A stretch of 64,000 nucleotides of DNA from Emmonsiellopsis sp. PD_33. Taxonomy: Eukaryota; Ascomycota; Eurotiomycetes; Onygenales; Ajellomycetaceae. The notes beneath the pieces were generated by a model, which did no database searches, was not told where the DNA came from, and worked only from the letters and a program-made list of their open reading frames with translations. The stretch lies in NCBI GenBank assembly GCA_032988165.1, contig JANTQF010000010.1:1-64000 (forward strand), written 5' to 3'. How positions within the stretch are numbered: the stretch's first letter is position 1; each line of letters begins with the position of its first letter. Shown one piece after another: positions 11,413 to 22,648 of the stretch. A program made the translations under genes and the position numbers.

Positions 11413-12696
11413 TTAGTGCTGCAGGTGTTGTATGATTTTTGATGAGAATAGTTGGAAAGATGATGTGAGGGAATCAGAATCTGATTCCTCCCCATAGATC
11501 TATAGAATAGGCAGCTCAGGCACCTGTTTTTACAACTCATCAAGAATGACAGCAGGGTTATATGAGAAAATACCATGGTTGGAAAATCCTGCCTTAATTG
11601 TATTAAGTTTGAATGTTTGTTTCTGGATTTCAGGTAGGTTATATAAAAACTGATATTACTCATAGTTCTCAAATCTACTATGAGCTACAGAGTTAATCAT
11701 TTTTGAATGAAAGTATTTATACTGTTGAAATAGCAGTCCATTCAGAGGCTGTAGAATATGTGTAGAATGAGGTGAAAATCTATATATGATTATATTATTT
11801 TGGTTGCAGTATTGTAGGAATTCATAGGTTATATGGGAGCCATAGTTATCCATTAAAAGGAGGTGATGACTACTAATTTGATAGGCCTTTATATACTTAT
11901 TGAAGTGCTTGATCCACTGAAGGCCTATATTATCATTTGAAAAGCCTGTATTAGAGACTACTGTAGTGTAGGTCTCTGGTAGGGATATCTGCATATACCA
12001 ATCTTTCATATAGATCTTACCTGGTAAAACCACCAGGGGGGGGATGACATCTCTGTCAGCTGAGATACACTCAATCACTGTTATTAAAATGTGAGAATAT
12101 AATGAAGGTATGACCTTAGTAGCATTTGAACATTGTGTAATAATATATTTACTGTATCCCTGTTCTTCTTGGAACTCTATCTCATTGAAATTATATACAT
12201 CTCTAGTGAAAAATTGATGTAATTCAACAAGGGTCTTATAGCAGTCATACCATGTCTATATCAACCTTAGGTCTTTAATTGTGAGTTGTTTTGGATCCAT
12301 TGGCTTCTACTTTACATGGTGGAGATCTGAATGGTGAGTATAGAACTGATATACCCATATCTTGCTGATTATGAGTGGGGGGGTCTCAGGATCAGGATGA
12401 TGGCAGGTGAGAATCATATTAGTGACCTTATAAACCTGCTCAGAGGTCAGTAAGCAGTTTGAATGGTCTATTTGATCAATCTACTCTATAAGTGCCCCTT
12501 CTTGTGCATCTGTAAGTTTCTTGTTTGTGGAAATGATGGTGATTTGCAGTTGATAGCTCTTGATCCTTCCTATGAGTTACTGATATGAGACATCATATTC
12601 TCATGCCAGAGGTAATATTTTAACAGTTGGATCACATTGATACATGATTAAGGCCTGCTGAAGGTGATTCTTAATGATTTCTTGGTTATCTGGCAT
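11413..12696 (-). pseudogene. Pogo-type DDE transposase relic (transposon 1)
   Basis: One uninterrupted frame of 428 codons runs from ATG at 12696 to TAA at 11415-11413. It is broken by in-frame stops at codons starting 12603, 12579, 12483, 12309, 12258, 11658, 11532 and 11502. Most are readable as CAA/CAG/CGA or TGG changed by single transitions, as RIP produces. An N-terminal helix-turn-helix-like region is followed by the DDE core: VIECISAD, LLLMDNYGSH (second catalytic Asp kept) and the PHSTHILQPLN block. In that block the usual third acidic residue (LQPLD) is Asn, also a G-to-A change. The protein cannot be active. Confidence 0.88.
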
Positions 12697-12746
12697 TGTG
12701 GTAGTTGGATATTGATGATTTTAAAAAAAATGTGTTGGAAATTGAT

Positions 12747-12876
12747 GTTTTTATGATATTAGTGTTTTTATGATTTTGGTGTGGCACACCTAGAATAGGT
12801 GCAGCACAAGGAGCTGCATGGTGAGAGGTGCTGCGGGCCGCCAAGAATGTGGCGGGCCCAGCAGCGTAGGCACGAT
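12747..12876 (-). repeat. Right terminal inverted repeat of transposon 1
   Basis: This pairs with 10830-10940. It is about 20 nt longer because of small insertions in the outer part. It ends 105 bp before the MIA40 start codon. Confidence 0.88.
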
Positions 12877-12981
12877 TAATTTGTCTTCTGCCGTCAAGTC
12901 CGCTCGCTCGCCGTCAGCGCCCGCCAATGCATTCTCCAACGTGTTGATATATGCGTATTGTCCTTGTTTATCTCCTCCACG

Positions 12982-14014
12982 ATGTTTAGACCAGCTTCCA
13001 GATCCCTTCTCCGCGCCTCCTCCGCCTCCTCCGCCGCCCCCCAACACATCCGCCTCGCCCAAGCCAGACGATTTATCAGCACCGCTCCCCCCTCGCAAAA
13101 GTCGCGGAGTTGGAAAGGCGCTGTGCTGAGATGGGGTCTCGCGGCCGGCGCGGTTTACTATTATAACACAAGCAGTGTCTTCGCGGAGCAGCCTGGCTGT
13201 AAGAGCAGACCTTACCTACCACTCACTCCGCGCCCTTTAATAATTCCCGGCTAACAAAAACCGATTTGATCCGCGAATACAGTTGCCGTCCAACAAGCCA
13301 CCGCACCCCATGAAGAAGACGACACCCCCCTCCCAACCCTCGACTCAGTAACGGCAGCTAAGAAGACCAAGACCATCTCGAAACCCGCGCCATCAAAGGC
13401 CGCCCCGGCCCCTGCGGAGAAGCCAGCCCCCGAACCATCCGATCTCGCCGCCGCCGCAGATGTAGAAATCGCGCCAGCGGAAGCGCAACCGCTGCGGTTG
13501 ACGGCAGAAGAGCTTGAGGAGGAAGCGGACCACGAGGGCGCGTTCAACCCGGAGACCGGCGAGATCAATTGGGACTGCCCTTGCCTGGGCGGGATGGCTC
13601 ACGGACCTTGTGGAGAGGAGTTCCGGACGGCGTTTAGCTGTTTCGTGTACTCGACGGAGGAGCCGAAGGGGATTGAGTGTGTTGAGAAGTTCAAGTATGT
13701 TTTGTCTGCCTTTTCCCAGAGGGACAGGACTGCTGCATGCATGTGATCGTGTATTCCATAAGGTTCCCCGAACAAAAGCTAACCATCCCTCTTTTCAAAA
13801 AACCAGGGGCATGCAAGACTGCTTCCGCCTGCACCCGGAAATCTACGGCTCGGAGCTGGACGAGCAAGAAGTCGACGCGCAGCTAGAAGAGCACATCGCC
13901 TCTGAAGCCACGGACGCCACCAAGGAAGCTTTCCCTGAACCCCCCGCCGCTGCGGCTGAGACGGAGAAGAAAGCCACAGCCACAACTACAGGCGAAACGA
14001 CGACCTCTTCATAG
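12982..14014 (+). CDS. MIA40: Mia40, mitochondrial intermembrane-space import and assembly oxidoreductase
   Basis: Exons are 12982-13198, 13283-13694 and 13807-14014, giving 278 residues. Mia40 is the disulfide carrier that oxidises and traps small cysteine-rich proteins in the intermembrane space, with Erv1 as electron acceptor. A basic, Ser/Ala-rich presequence (RSLLRASS, QARRFIST) and one membrane segment (about residues 46-61) give an inner-membrane-anchored form, as in fungi. A low-complexity Ala/Pro/Lys linker follows. The catalytic CPC is at residues 171-173. The twin CX9C motif is present (CGEEFRTAFSC and CVEKFKGMQDC), and intron 2 falls inside the second CX9C. The C-terminus is acidic then Thr-rich. 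The start ATG is the first in frame with the presequence. A dead transposon ends 105 bp upstream, so the promoter is cut short or rebuilt. Confidence 0.95.
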
Positions 14015-15479
14015 AATTAGAAAGCAAATGAATACCCTTCCTTGATCGAATCCCACCCCCACCCCCACCCCCACCCCAGCCTTTCTAGTTGCACTCTCAG
14101 CATGAGGGCGTTGGATGATATATAGATGATAGTGTCATGCTGTGCTGTGTTGTATTTGTGCGCCCCTATTTTTTATTCTCTGTCTACATAACTACCTATT
14201 TTCCTTTCCTTAGACCCATCACCATCATCATCCTTTTCATATTGTATTACTTTTGAAAACCAAAAAATCCATTTCTTTCTCTTATGTGTCTGTTGTACTG
14301 TACAATATATACTAGCAAATAGCCCACTCTCATATTTATTTATCTATCTATCTATCTATCTTCCCACCACGTACATAGATGCATAGATTACACACTAAAC
14401 GGATAAATCACCCGAAGGACCCTGCAAAAAGGTGGGATGGATAGCTATAGTTACAGAGGAGACATGAACCGGAGCGCCCAAGTCTATCCTGTAAAGAGGA
14501 ACGTCACTGGTTATCAAATCCCTATTGATCTCCCAATCCATCCATCCCTACCAACTCCTTCATCCAAGACCGTCAGTCAGTCCGGTCCAGCTAGACACCT
14601 TCCCTCTCTATTCTATCAAGCAGCATAACCCAGACAAACAAATAGATGGATGAAAAACCAGACAAGGGTATGTACTGAATATATCCCATACCCCTGACCA
14701 TAACCAAAACAACCCCCCCTCCCCCTCTCCACCCATCCCCCTACCACATAATAAATAATAGATAATAAAAATAATAAATAAATCCCATTAATCAAAAAAT
14801 AAAGCAAAAAATAAAACTACCAATATAATCAATCACAATCCACTCAGTCAGGCAGTCTCAACTCTTAATCCCAACTAAGAAAATAAAACCAAAACATAAA
14901 ATAAACAAAAACCATAATCCAAATACATATTGCCTGATAGTCATAAAAGGGGGACATTAAAAAACAAACATAATAATAAAAATAAATAATCCAAAGCCAA
15001 TACCAAAAAAAAACCCGGCTCAACCAACTCACTAGTTATTTACTCCGCCGCAAAAAAGATCCGGACAAGGAGTATCATGTAGAAATAAAAAAATAATAAA
15101 AAAGCAGGCAATCCAGTAGTTCAGTAAAACGTAACCGATCCCATTTAATCGCCAGCGAGAGAAGAAGAGATAAACAGACAAACTAGACGGGAAAAATAAC
15201 ACCAAAACAGAGGGGGGGAATAGATAGAAATGGGGAATGGTGTCGTGTCGAGCCGGGGGAATAAAAAGGGGGATAATAAACCAAACCTACAAAACAGAAC
15301 AGAACAGTAACAAATTCCCAACGTAAAAACGCATAAAAAAACAACCAAAAAGAAGAACAAGCAAGATTATCCAAATTCCTTTCCTGGCATCATCCTTTCT
15401 TTTGTTCAATCATCTCTCGTCCATCCATCAACTAACCAAGTAGGGGTACACGCCAATTCTCTTTCCACATAAACCCAAC
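14015..15479. other. Intergenic region between convergent genes, low complexity
   Basis: No gene is seen. It contains a CCCCCA repeat (about 14053-14078), a TATC repeat (about 14339-14362), and an A-rich plus strand from about 14700 to 15370. This is probably the 3' UTRs of MIA40 and the convergent gene ending at 15480. Confidence 0.55.
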
Positions 15480-16704
15480 CTACTTCCTCAGAATAGCCTC
15501 ATACAAACTGCCCAAAACCCCGATTGCTGATCCCGTCAACAATCCAGGCAGCCCCCCAGGGACTGAGCCCGAGACAGTGGCGATAGTATGGCGACTAAAC
15601 ACGTCACAAAGGTTGACCTGACCAGCATACACCAGGTACGCGACAAGGGCCTTGGCCACATTAAAGACAAGGGGATCAAAATCCCCTCTGGCAGCCGCCT
15701 GGTTAGCCGCGGTGGTGGTTCGACGCGTGCCATACGTGTGGCCAGGAGAAGCAGATTGCTGGGAGATCTTTAGACTGAAGTTAAAAAAGTAGGCGAAGAG
15801 CGATGGCAAGCACACGCTCGTGGATATCCAGAGGAAGAAGGGGGCCCAAAACGATGAGCCAACCAGCACGAAGAGGTCGGGGTACTTGATGAGGAACTCC
15901 TGGTTGCCGATGGGCACGGCGGGGAAGGTGGTCAGGTCGCGGAATGGCATGATGGTGTAGAGCAGGCCGCCCAGCTCGAGAAGAACGGAGATGATTTCGA
16001 TGGCGCGCACGCTACTGAGGCACGAACGCAGGGCGTTCGAGCGCTCAGTCAGTCCGGACGCGTCCCAGGCGTCAGACACCGAACGGCGCACCTCGGTGGT
16101 TCGACGGTCGATCGCGTCAGCGACGACGGCGGGCGATGGTGGGAGAGACGGGAATGAGAGCGAGGGACGGCCTGGCGTGCGAGCAACGGGGGCTGGGGAT
16201 GACTTGCTCACGCTGCTGGCGGCGTCCGATGATTCATCACTGTCATCGGGCATTTGGTTAGCATATATCGATGGCCTACGAACGCGTGGAGCGGGGGTGA
16301 CCAACGAGGCCTCGATTTCCTGCTTGGGCTTAACCTGTCTCCTCGTCCGAGTCGGTCTCTTAACCTCCTCGCCCGAAGACATAGGCTCGGTCTTGGGTTC
16401 TCTCTTGATAGGCGATGCGCGCGACGGTTGCGAGAGGCGTCTGTAGTAGTCGGCCAGCCTCTGCTCGCCGGACAGGGAGGCGCGGTTTGCAGAGAGATGG
16501 TCGTCCAGCGCGGCCTCGAGTTCGGTCTTCTTGAAGTCCTCAAAGCTGTCCGTTGCAGAGGCCGGGTCAGTATAGGGATGCGCACAATGGGCATACCGTG
16601 GCGAGGGGCGTGGGTGGGACATACTCCTGCAGGTTCGAGAGCTCAGCGAGCCCGACGAGGTCGCTCTTGCGGAGCCCGCGCAGATACGGCAAGGCGGCGG
16701 TCAT
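15480..16704 (-). CDS. SAP-like, multi-pass membrane protein of unknown function, 2 exons
   Basis: Exons are 16704-16625 and 16545-15480, giving 381 residues. Splicing joins LRKSDLVGLAELSNLQ to DFEDFKKTELEAALDDHL, a helix-extended-helix pattern resembling a SAP motif (a DNA-binding fold in some nuclear envelope proteins). A disordered, basic, Ser/Pro-rich region follows, containing SPIKREPKTEP and RPTRTRRQVKPKQE (possible nuclear localisation and SUMO-type sites). The C-terminal half has several hydrophobic segments: IISVLLELGGLLYTIMPF, the long stretch from LFVLVGSSFWAPFFLWI, LVFNVAKALVAYLVYAGQ, and a Gly-rich GLPGLLTGSAIGVLGSLY. The combination suggests an inner nuclear membrane protein that touches chromatin. 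That is an inference from architecture. I cannot name the family. Confidence 0.75.
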
Positions 16705-17262
16705 GGCTGGTGGCAGAGCGTAGAATATGGGTCGCGTAGAGGATGCGATTGTAGATATGTGGTGCGAAGACTGTAGCAGCGTAAGCAATGCAGAGCGCGG
16801 GGGGTGGTGGGAGATGAAGTCGGAGTCGGCGGATGGGGATGGGTTGTTTACTTTGGAGTCGGGGGGTGGCACTAGCGCGTTTTGGTGGAAGCAGCCGCGG
16901 CCAATCAGCAGCAGCTGCCGGCGATCATTTTATTTTAATACGATGTGAAGTAGATATTATCTCGAAGCAAATCTATCCCTATTGTACACACAGTTCTATA
17001 GTAACAGCAGTAATATAAACACAAGCCACGAAGAGAAGGAGAAAAGAGATGATATAGTAAAACCAAAACACAAAAAAGGTGTATGTATGCCCCGTAGCCG
17101 CACCGCATCAAAAAAACAAGAAACAATCCGCACTCTCAAAAAAACGCCTCTCAATGCAAGGCTGTATCATACCATACCGTAGTATCTCTGCCCGGGAAAC
17201 AAAAAAGATACCATATAAACCGTCGAGTCTCGGGCCGGGGCGAGAGCATAAGACACGTCTCT
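16705..17262. other. Intergenic region, no gene seen
   Basis: This holds the promoter of the SAP-like gene and the 3' flank of the carrier gene. A CCAAT box (reverse ATTGG on the other strand) lies near 16910. Confidence 0.4.
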
Positions 17263-18749
17263 TTATATCGCGGCACCACTCAACTCCTCCCCCCGCTGCT
17301 CGTACGCCTCCATCTTCTTCAGCAGGAACTGGTACAACACCAACATCGTCCCGCTCTGCACGCTCGTCCACAGGAACCGCGGCCCCACGCCGCGGAACCA
17401 CCCCACCAGCCCCTCCGTCTTGTATATCAACTTCAGCCCCGTGAAGACCGACGAGGTATCCAGCACCGCGGCACCTGGTTTGATCGTATACGTTGACGGG
17501 GAAGACGTCGATATCGATCGCGACTGTATATTACTCTGCGGCTGTACTTTCGTCGGGGGCGGTTTCACCGGCGCGGCTGGTTCCCGCGCCGTGGTCTCGG
17601 GATTCTGCTGCGTTTGCGTTCTCGTCTTGACTACGTCGAGCGGACAGGTGATGACGCCCGCCATCCCGCCCGCCGTGGTGGCGGTGAGGATCTCCAAGGG
17701 AAGCCCAATGTCCCTGCTCCCAACCCACTCCTTGGCGAGTTTCTGCTCCTGCTCGTAAAACGCAAACTGCAGAGCGGAGAAGGGAAGGTCTCTATAAAGC
17801 GTCGCTTTGTATCCGGAAAATAACGTCCCGAACCCTTCTTCTCGCACGATCGTCCGGAACGCATCCACCGTCGATCTATAGTTGTATCCGGAACGGAAGA
17901 AGGGGTTGTTATATCGGCCCTGAAGCTGTTGTCTCGTCTTGATAACCTCGGACGGGACGTAGACGACAGACGCGGCAAGGTCCGCAAGGAAACCTGTTGT
18001 AGATTACACGAGTTAGGCAAAAGGATTTAAGTTCCCCACCGCCTCCAAACGAGGACAGAGTATTTTTATGTGCACTCACCACCAGCCAAATACGACAAGC
18101 TGGGATTAATCCCCGCATCCAGCATATGTCTCTTGCTATACTCATAGGTGCCAAAGAAAATAACCGTCCCCGGAAACGAGCCCAGCAACGCCGGCGTGAC
18201 GCCACTATACAACCCCCTCCGCACGCCCTCCTGCCGTAAAATTGTCGCGTACGACGAGGACATGGACGTGTATCTGGGCGGAATGTGCGGGTCGCCCTGT
18301 TGTCTCGTCTTAACGGTATCGAGGGAGTGCATGAGCATGTCGCCGCTGGTTCCGCCAATGCCGCCTGCTAACATTGACTATAATAATCAAAAAAAGGTTA
18401 GAAAATACCGTAATTCTCCGTCATATCCTTCGAAACAAGCGCAGAGCAAAAAACATACATGCAAGTACGGCGGCCTAGCTGCCTCCCTATCAACCTCCTC
18501 CACCTCCTCCAGCCCACCACCCTGCTCCATCATCTTCGCCCGCTTATTCTTCCTCGACACCCCAAACTCCACGCCATGTTCGCGATTGTCATCGTGGACA
18601 CTCGTACCCGTACCCGTCGTAGCCACCTGCGCACTCGATGTCGCCGGCCCCGGTGCGGTTGCCGTTGCGGTTGCGGAAGAGGCGGAGCTAGGCGATGATG
18701 CGCTCGTCGATGTGCTGAAGAGGCTGGACATCCACGAATTCAGGCTCAT
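17263..18749 (-). CDS. Mitochondrial carrier (SLC25) protein, Mme1/YMR166C-like, 3 exons
   Basis: Exons are 18749-18459, 18377-18080 and 17993-17263, giving 439 residues. Three carrier repeats are present. Their signature sequences are HSLDTVKTR (the first with Ser for the usual Pro), VPSEVIKTR and CPLDVVKTR, each followed by a glycine-rich helix such as RGLYSGVTPALLGSFPGT. The family exchanges metabolites or ions across the mitochondrial inner membrane. The sequence most resembles the fungal Mme1/YMR166C group, reported to export magnesium in yeast. The N-terminus is a long Ser/Thr/Ala-rich extension, and the loop before repeat 3 carries a large Pro/Gln/Ser insertion (about 50 residues). Substrate assignment is by similarity only. 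Confidence 0.88.
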
Positions 18750-20226
18750 CGCCGCAACGCCCTAGTCCCCGAGTAATCGATTGAGTTGGGTTGGGTCGGA
18801 TTGGATTGGATTGGATTGGTCTGGTTCTGGTATCGGGTGCGTTCTCTTCCCCGCACTTCCAAAAACCCCTTCAAGTTCTTTTTTTCTTCTTCTTCTTCCT
18901 GCCGCGTGGGAAGACCTTTTTATCCCGTCTCTTCCTTTCCTTTCCGTCCCTTTCTATATCGCCCTGTCTAAATCGTGTATGTATGTATTACGCCCTCGAC
19001 CACGAAATCACAAAAGCCAAACACTCTCTAATCGATTTATTCTCTTTTTTCCCTCCTTATCCCTTCAAACTCCACAAGACGAATGTATATCTCTAGACCG
19101 TAGCGCGAGGGGGACGGAACGGTGTCGTTCGTTCGGTGAACAAGAAGCGCGAAAACGAGGAACTAAAAGCTTCGAAACGAGGGACGGACGGCCGATGCCA
19201 TCCTTAACCGAAAAAAAATACGCCGTGAGAGAGAAAAATATAAAAATGATCGTTGTTCGTCTCTTTTGGCGAGAGAGAGAGTGTTTGCTTCGTTATGCTC
19301 GGAGTTGATTTTGAGATAGACATGGATAGAACGGAAACTTTTGCAATTAATTTTGGTCGGGGGAAGGTTTCTCCGGTAGCCGCGGATTGGCGGCCAATCG
19401 GAAGCGGGCGTTTGGGAGATATGGTTTTTGATATTGAGATGGATGGTGATGGCGGAGGAAAGACACCACGGAGCGAAATCCATATTTCATCAATATAATT
19501 ACTACGTATATATATTTTTGGCATCAGACATGTCAGACCTAAACCGCATAAAACACACGCGAAACGCAACACAGCAAAGCAAAGCAACACGCACGCGATC
19601 AAAAATCCAAAAGAAGATGGAAAGCAAATGAATAATAAATAAAGGGGGGGTGCAGCAAGAAACGAAAATAACGAGAAAAGGAAAAAACAAAGAACCCCGT
19701 CTGACACTCTCGCGCCATTTTCGACTTTCAGAAATTTCGTATGTAAAAGATGATTTGGTAGGAAAGGACTCCATACACATAACGTCACTATCAAGCAAAA
19801 GACATGGAAAATAGCTACAGAAAAAGGAAAAAGAAGAGGAAAACTGCAACATCGCCAAAAAAAAATTAGACAGGCTCAAATCAATCAATGAAACGAGTTA
19901 TTATGAGAATGCCTAAAAGTACAGACCCATGTTTCGAAGATGTACCCACGTGAACATGGTCTTGTCGATTGTTTCCTCGTAATGGGTCAGGTTGGATAGA
20001 TATATAAGTATTGGTTCAGTTCAGTTCAATTCAATTCACCGTGGTCGCGTGGGAGCCGTCCGCGAACAATCAGATGCCCAGGGGTGAGTCAATGGTATTC
20101 GGTCCCCGGTGGGATTAATTATAAATTTCGCGGATCCTCCTTGGGGATAAGAGCTAGCCCATAAAGCACGCACAGAATTCAAGCTACATGCTTGGCTTGA
20201 TGTGTCGTGGTTGACGGACAGACAGA
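18750..20226. other. Intergenic region, no gene seen
   Basis: This lies between the carrier promoter and the 3' end of the Pom33-like gene. A GGATT repeat (about 18798-18822) and pyrimidine-rich tracts (about 18870-18960) look like 5' UTR and promoter sequence of the carrier gene. Small ORFs here have no recognisable content. Confidence 0.5.
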
Positions 20227-21344
20227 TTATTGAGGCTTCTTAGCGCCGGGGCCCTGCTGGTATCCGCCAAGATACCGTCTGACATCAGTCACGTCATAAG
20301 CTTGTCTGGCGAAGCCCTTGAAGACCTCCCATCCCTGTCGGACTTGGGGAGGGGTGTTCTGGTGCGAGACGGCAGCGTCCACTCTGGCCGTCGCATGCGC
20401 CACGGTTCCCTGCACAAAAGAGTTCTGGGCAAAGCGGGAGCGGAAGAACGAGGAGTAGACGACGAGAAGCACCCAGCTGCCGCTCGAGAAGGTAAGAGCG
20501 GTTCCGATCAGCCGGAAGAGGAGGGCCATTTCCAGAGCGGCAACGAGTACCATGCTGGAGTCGTAGTATTTCTTCACGAATCGTCCGATGCTCTCAGCCA
20601 GGGGAGATTGTCTGACGCCCGGTTTGCCGGAGGGGGAAGTCTCGCCTGGGCCGGCTGGCTTGGGTGGCTGCAGAGTGGGGACGATATAGGTGCGGGTGTA
20701 GGTAGCCACATGGAAGACGGAGTAGATGGTGAATGGCAAAAGCGCAATTGGGATTTGACGGGCATATAGCCACACAAGGGCCATCACTATCAATCTGTCA
20801 GCACATATACTCCGGGACCCAACATCTCCAACGTATCCACTGACACAAATACTGGACATTCTCGTCCCCAGCCAACTTCATAGCGGTTTGGGGGATAGAT
20901 CCTCCAAGACGGCCACGAGCAATATAGCCCTTGTAGACGACAATTCCGTAAGTTGCGGCGGCAGCCACGAAGGCAAACCGATACGAGAATACGGCCATTC
21001 CGGAGTAGTAGTTGAGAGTGATGTAGGAGAGGAAATATCTAAAGACGGCGAGGATCAAGGTAAGGTGCCTATACAAGGTCCTAGGTTAGCAGACTGTATT
21101 TCCTACCACCGCAGGGTCAATTCCATCCAAGAGGGCGCATGATCTCTCGGTATTATCATCTCTTCGCCGCACAATGCCTGTAGGCCGACAATGACGTACC
21201 CAACAAACCAACCAAACCTGGGGATACGTTAGCAAGCTGTCTCTGTGCAATGGAGGGGAAGATCCCCGGTACATACTGCAGAGTCTGGGCGAGCATCTTC
21301 AGGCGCTCGCCCAAGGGCAAGGTAGCGGGGGGCGGAGGAGCCAT
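20227..21344 (-). CDS. Pom33/TMEM33-family membrane protein, 4 exons
   Basis: Exons are 21344-21277, 21217-21200 (18 nt), 21068-20845 and 20786-20227, giving 289 residues. The family (yeast Pom33, vertebrate TMEM33) are four-helix proteins of the ER and nuclear pore membrane that help distribute pores and shape ER tubules. Hydrophobic segments are around FGWFVGHLTLILAVFRYF, YSYRFAFVAAAATYGIVVYK-like sequence, LLMALVWLYARQIPIALLPF, and the pair VLVAALEMALLFRLIG and GSWVLLVVYSSFF. The C-terminus is soluble and ends in GPGAKKPQ, which is Lys-rich. The 18-nt exon is needed to keep the frame and adds FGWFVG, matching the expected first helix. The start MAPPPPATLPLGERL is the first ATG in frame. 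Confidence 0.88.
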
Positions 21345-22396
21345 TTCGGATGCTGGCAATCAGGCGTGGCAGGGAAAGGCCAGCTGGATATGCGGGAGCT
21401 GCAGGACGAGGGCAGAGGCAGCGGGCGGTATTTGAGTCGAGAGCCGGGCGAGCAGGCTGCAGGATAACGGGCGAGGACAGCGTGGTCTCAGGCAGGGAGA
21501 AATGGCGGCCGGCGGTGGAGAGGAGAGGAGGCGGAGAAGATGAAGTTGAAGTTGGGGTTGAGACAGCTGTTTGTTGGTGGGATCTGGTGATGGCGGTGGG
21601 CAGGTATCGGGGCTGGTATTGTGGCGGTATCGCCCGTGTACCCGACCCGCCCAAGTGGGGCCCAGAGCCCTGTTCGCACCGCCGATTTGCGTGTGAAGGC
21701 CCGATGCGCCAATCAGCAGCCGGCACCGGTACGAGGCAGTGACTTGCGGGTAACTTTGGTATTTGCGGACCGCCACAGATAACGTGACTTCGATGATTAG
21801 AGTTGATATTCCGACTTCAACTCCTCTGTTATGTATAAACTTCAGTCTTGCGGGGGTTTAGATACAAACTATGGCAATCTTGCTCTGCATAGCAATCATA
21901 TTGCTTGGTGGCTACTGTTCCTGGTCCCAGGTTTTATCTGCACCACAAACAGTCCATGCCTTTCTCCTGGATTCTGCAGCTTCAGTTGCGGGTGAAATGT
22001 TGCCTGGTTTGGCTGCATGAACTTGAGTTTGCTTGATATTCAAGGCAATATCATAGCTTCCATTATATTTTCAGATAGAAGATGGCACTATACTCTGTCT
22101 ATATTCACACAGTTAAATCCCCATACAAGCAAAGACCAGGCCAGGCATTGATTGCATACTGTAGTTCATGTTTTGATAAGGCTGTCCACTTTATACACAA
22201 ACTATCCTTGCAAAGCAGATAAATGTCCATGCAATACCAATTGTTCCAGAAATAGCTCCTAAATACACAAAGTCAAGTGCAGCCAACATCTGCTTTCATC
22301 TTCTGAGTCTCCTTCCACCGCTCTCAGCCTACCTCCTGAGCCATCTCCACGATTTCAACGTCCACCTCTCAACTCCCGCCTACTCTAACCCCTGAC
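21345..22396. other. Intergenic region, no gene seen
   Basis: The GC-rich promoter of the Pom33-like gene occupies about 21345-21780. The rest is unremarkable. Confidence 0.45.
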
Positions 22397-22648
22397 CTAC
22401 AGACCCTCATCATCCTCCTCATCATCCTCATCCTCATCCTCATAATCATAATCATCATCGTCCTCATCATCATCATCGTCATCATCCTCATCATCATCGT
22501 CCTCATCATAATCATCATAATCATTATCATACTGCACTCCAAACCCCTCAAACCACTCATATACCGCCCTCTCCATCCTAGCCAGTTCAATATCTCTCAC
22601 TGGGCACTTTGCGTTTACGGGCCGTGTCTTGGGGATCCGGGTATCCAT
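22397..22648 (-). CDS. Small protein with a long acidic tail
   Basis: A single exon encodes 83 residues from an ATG at 22648. The first half (MDTRIPKTRPVNAKC, then DIELARMERAVYEWFEGFG) looks like a folded or helical peptide. The second half is almost only Asp, Glu and Tyr. Similar short acidic-tailed proteins occur in ascomycetes, but I cannot name the family. The acidic repeat is a run of CAT/TCC triplets on the plus strand and could expand or contract. The ordered N-terminal half argues that it is real. No splice partner was found. Confidence 0.5.
   Translation of the reverse strand: MDTRIPKTRPVNAKCPVRDIELARMERAVYEWFEGFGVQYDNDYDDYDEDDDDEDDDDDDDEDDDDYDYEDEDEDDEEDDEGL

Larger units (their letters stand above)
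10830..12876 (-). mobile_element. Pogo/Fot1-like DNA transposon 1 (2,047 bp, RIP-degraded)
   Basis: The element is bounded by a TA target duplication (10828-10829 and 12877-12878). The outermost inverted repeat is 16 nt with one mismatch (ATCATGCCTACGCTGC at left, ATCGTGCCTACGCTGC on the reverse strand at right). The repeats continue inward, with small indels, for about 110 bp (10830-10940) and 130 bp (12747-12876). Between them, one minus-strand frame encodes a DDE transposase relic. Tc1/mariner-pogo elements duplicate TA and move by cut-and-paste. The relic contains many stops, so the element is dead. Confidence 0.9.

Noticed and set aside
18148..18765. 205-codon plus-strand ORF
   Set aside because: Antisense shadow of carrier exons 1 and 2.
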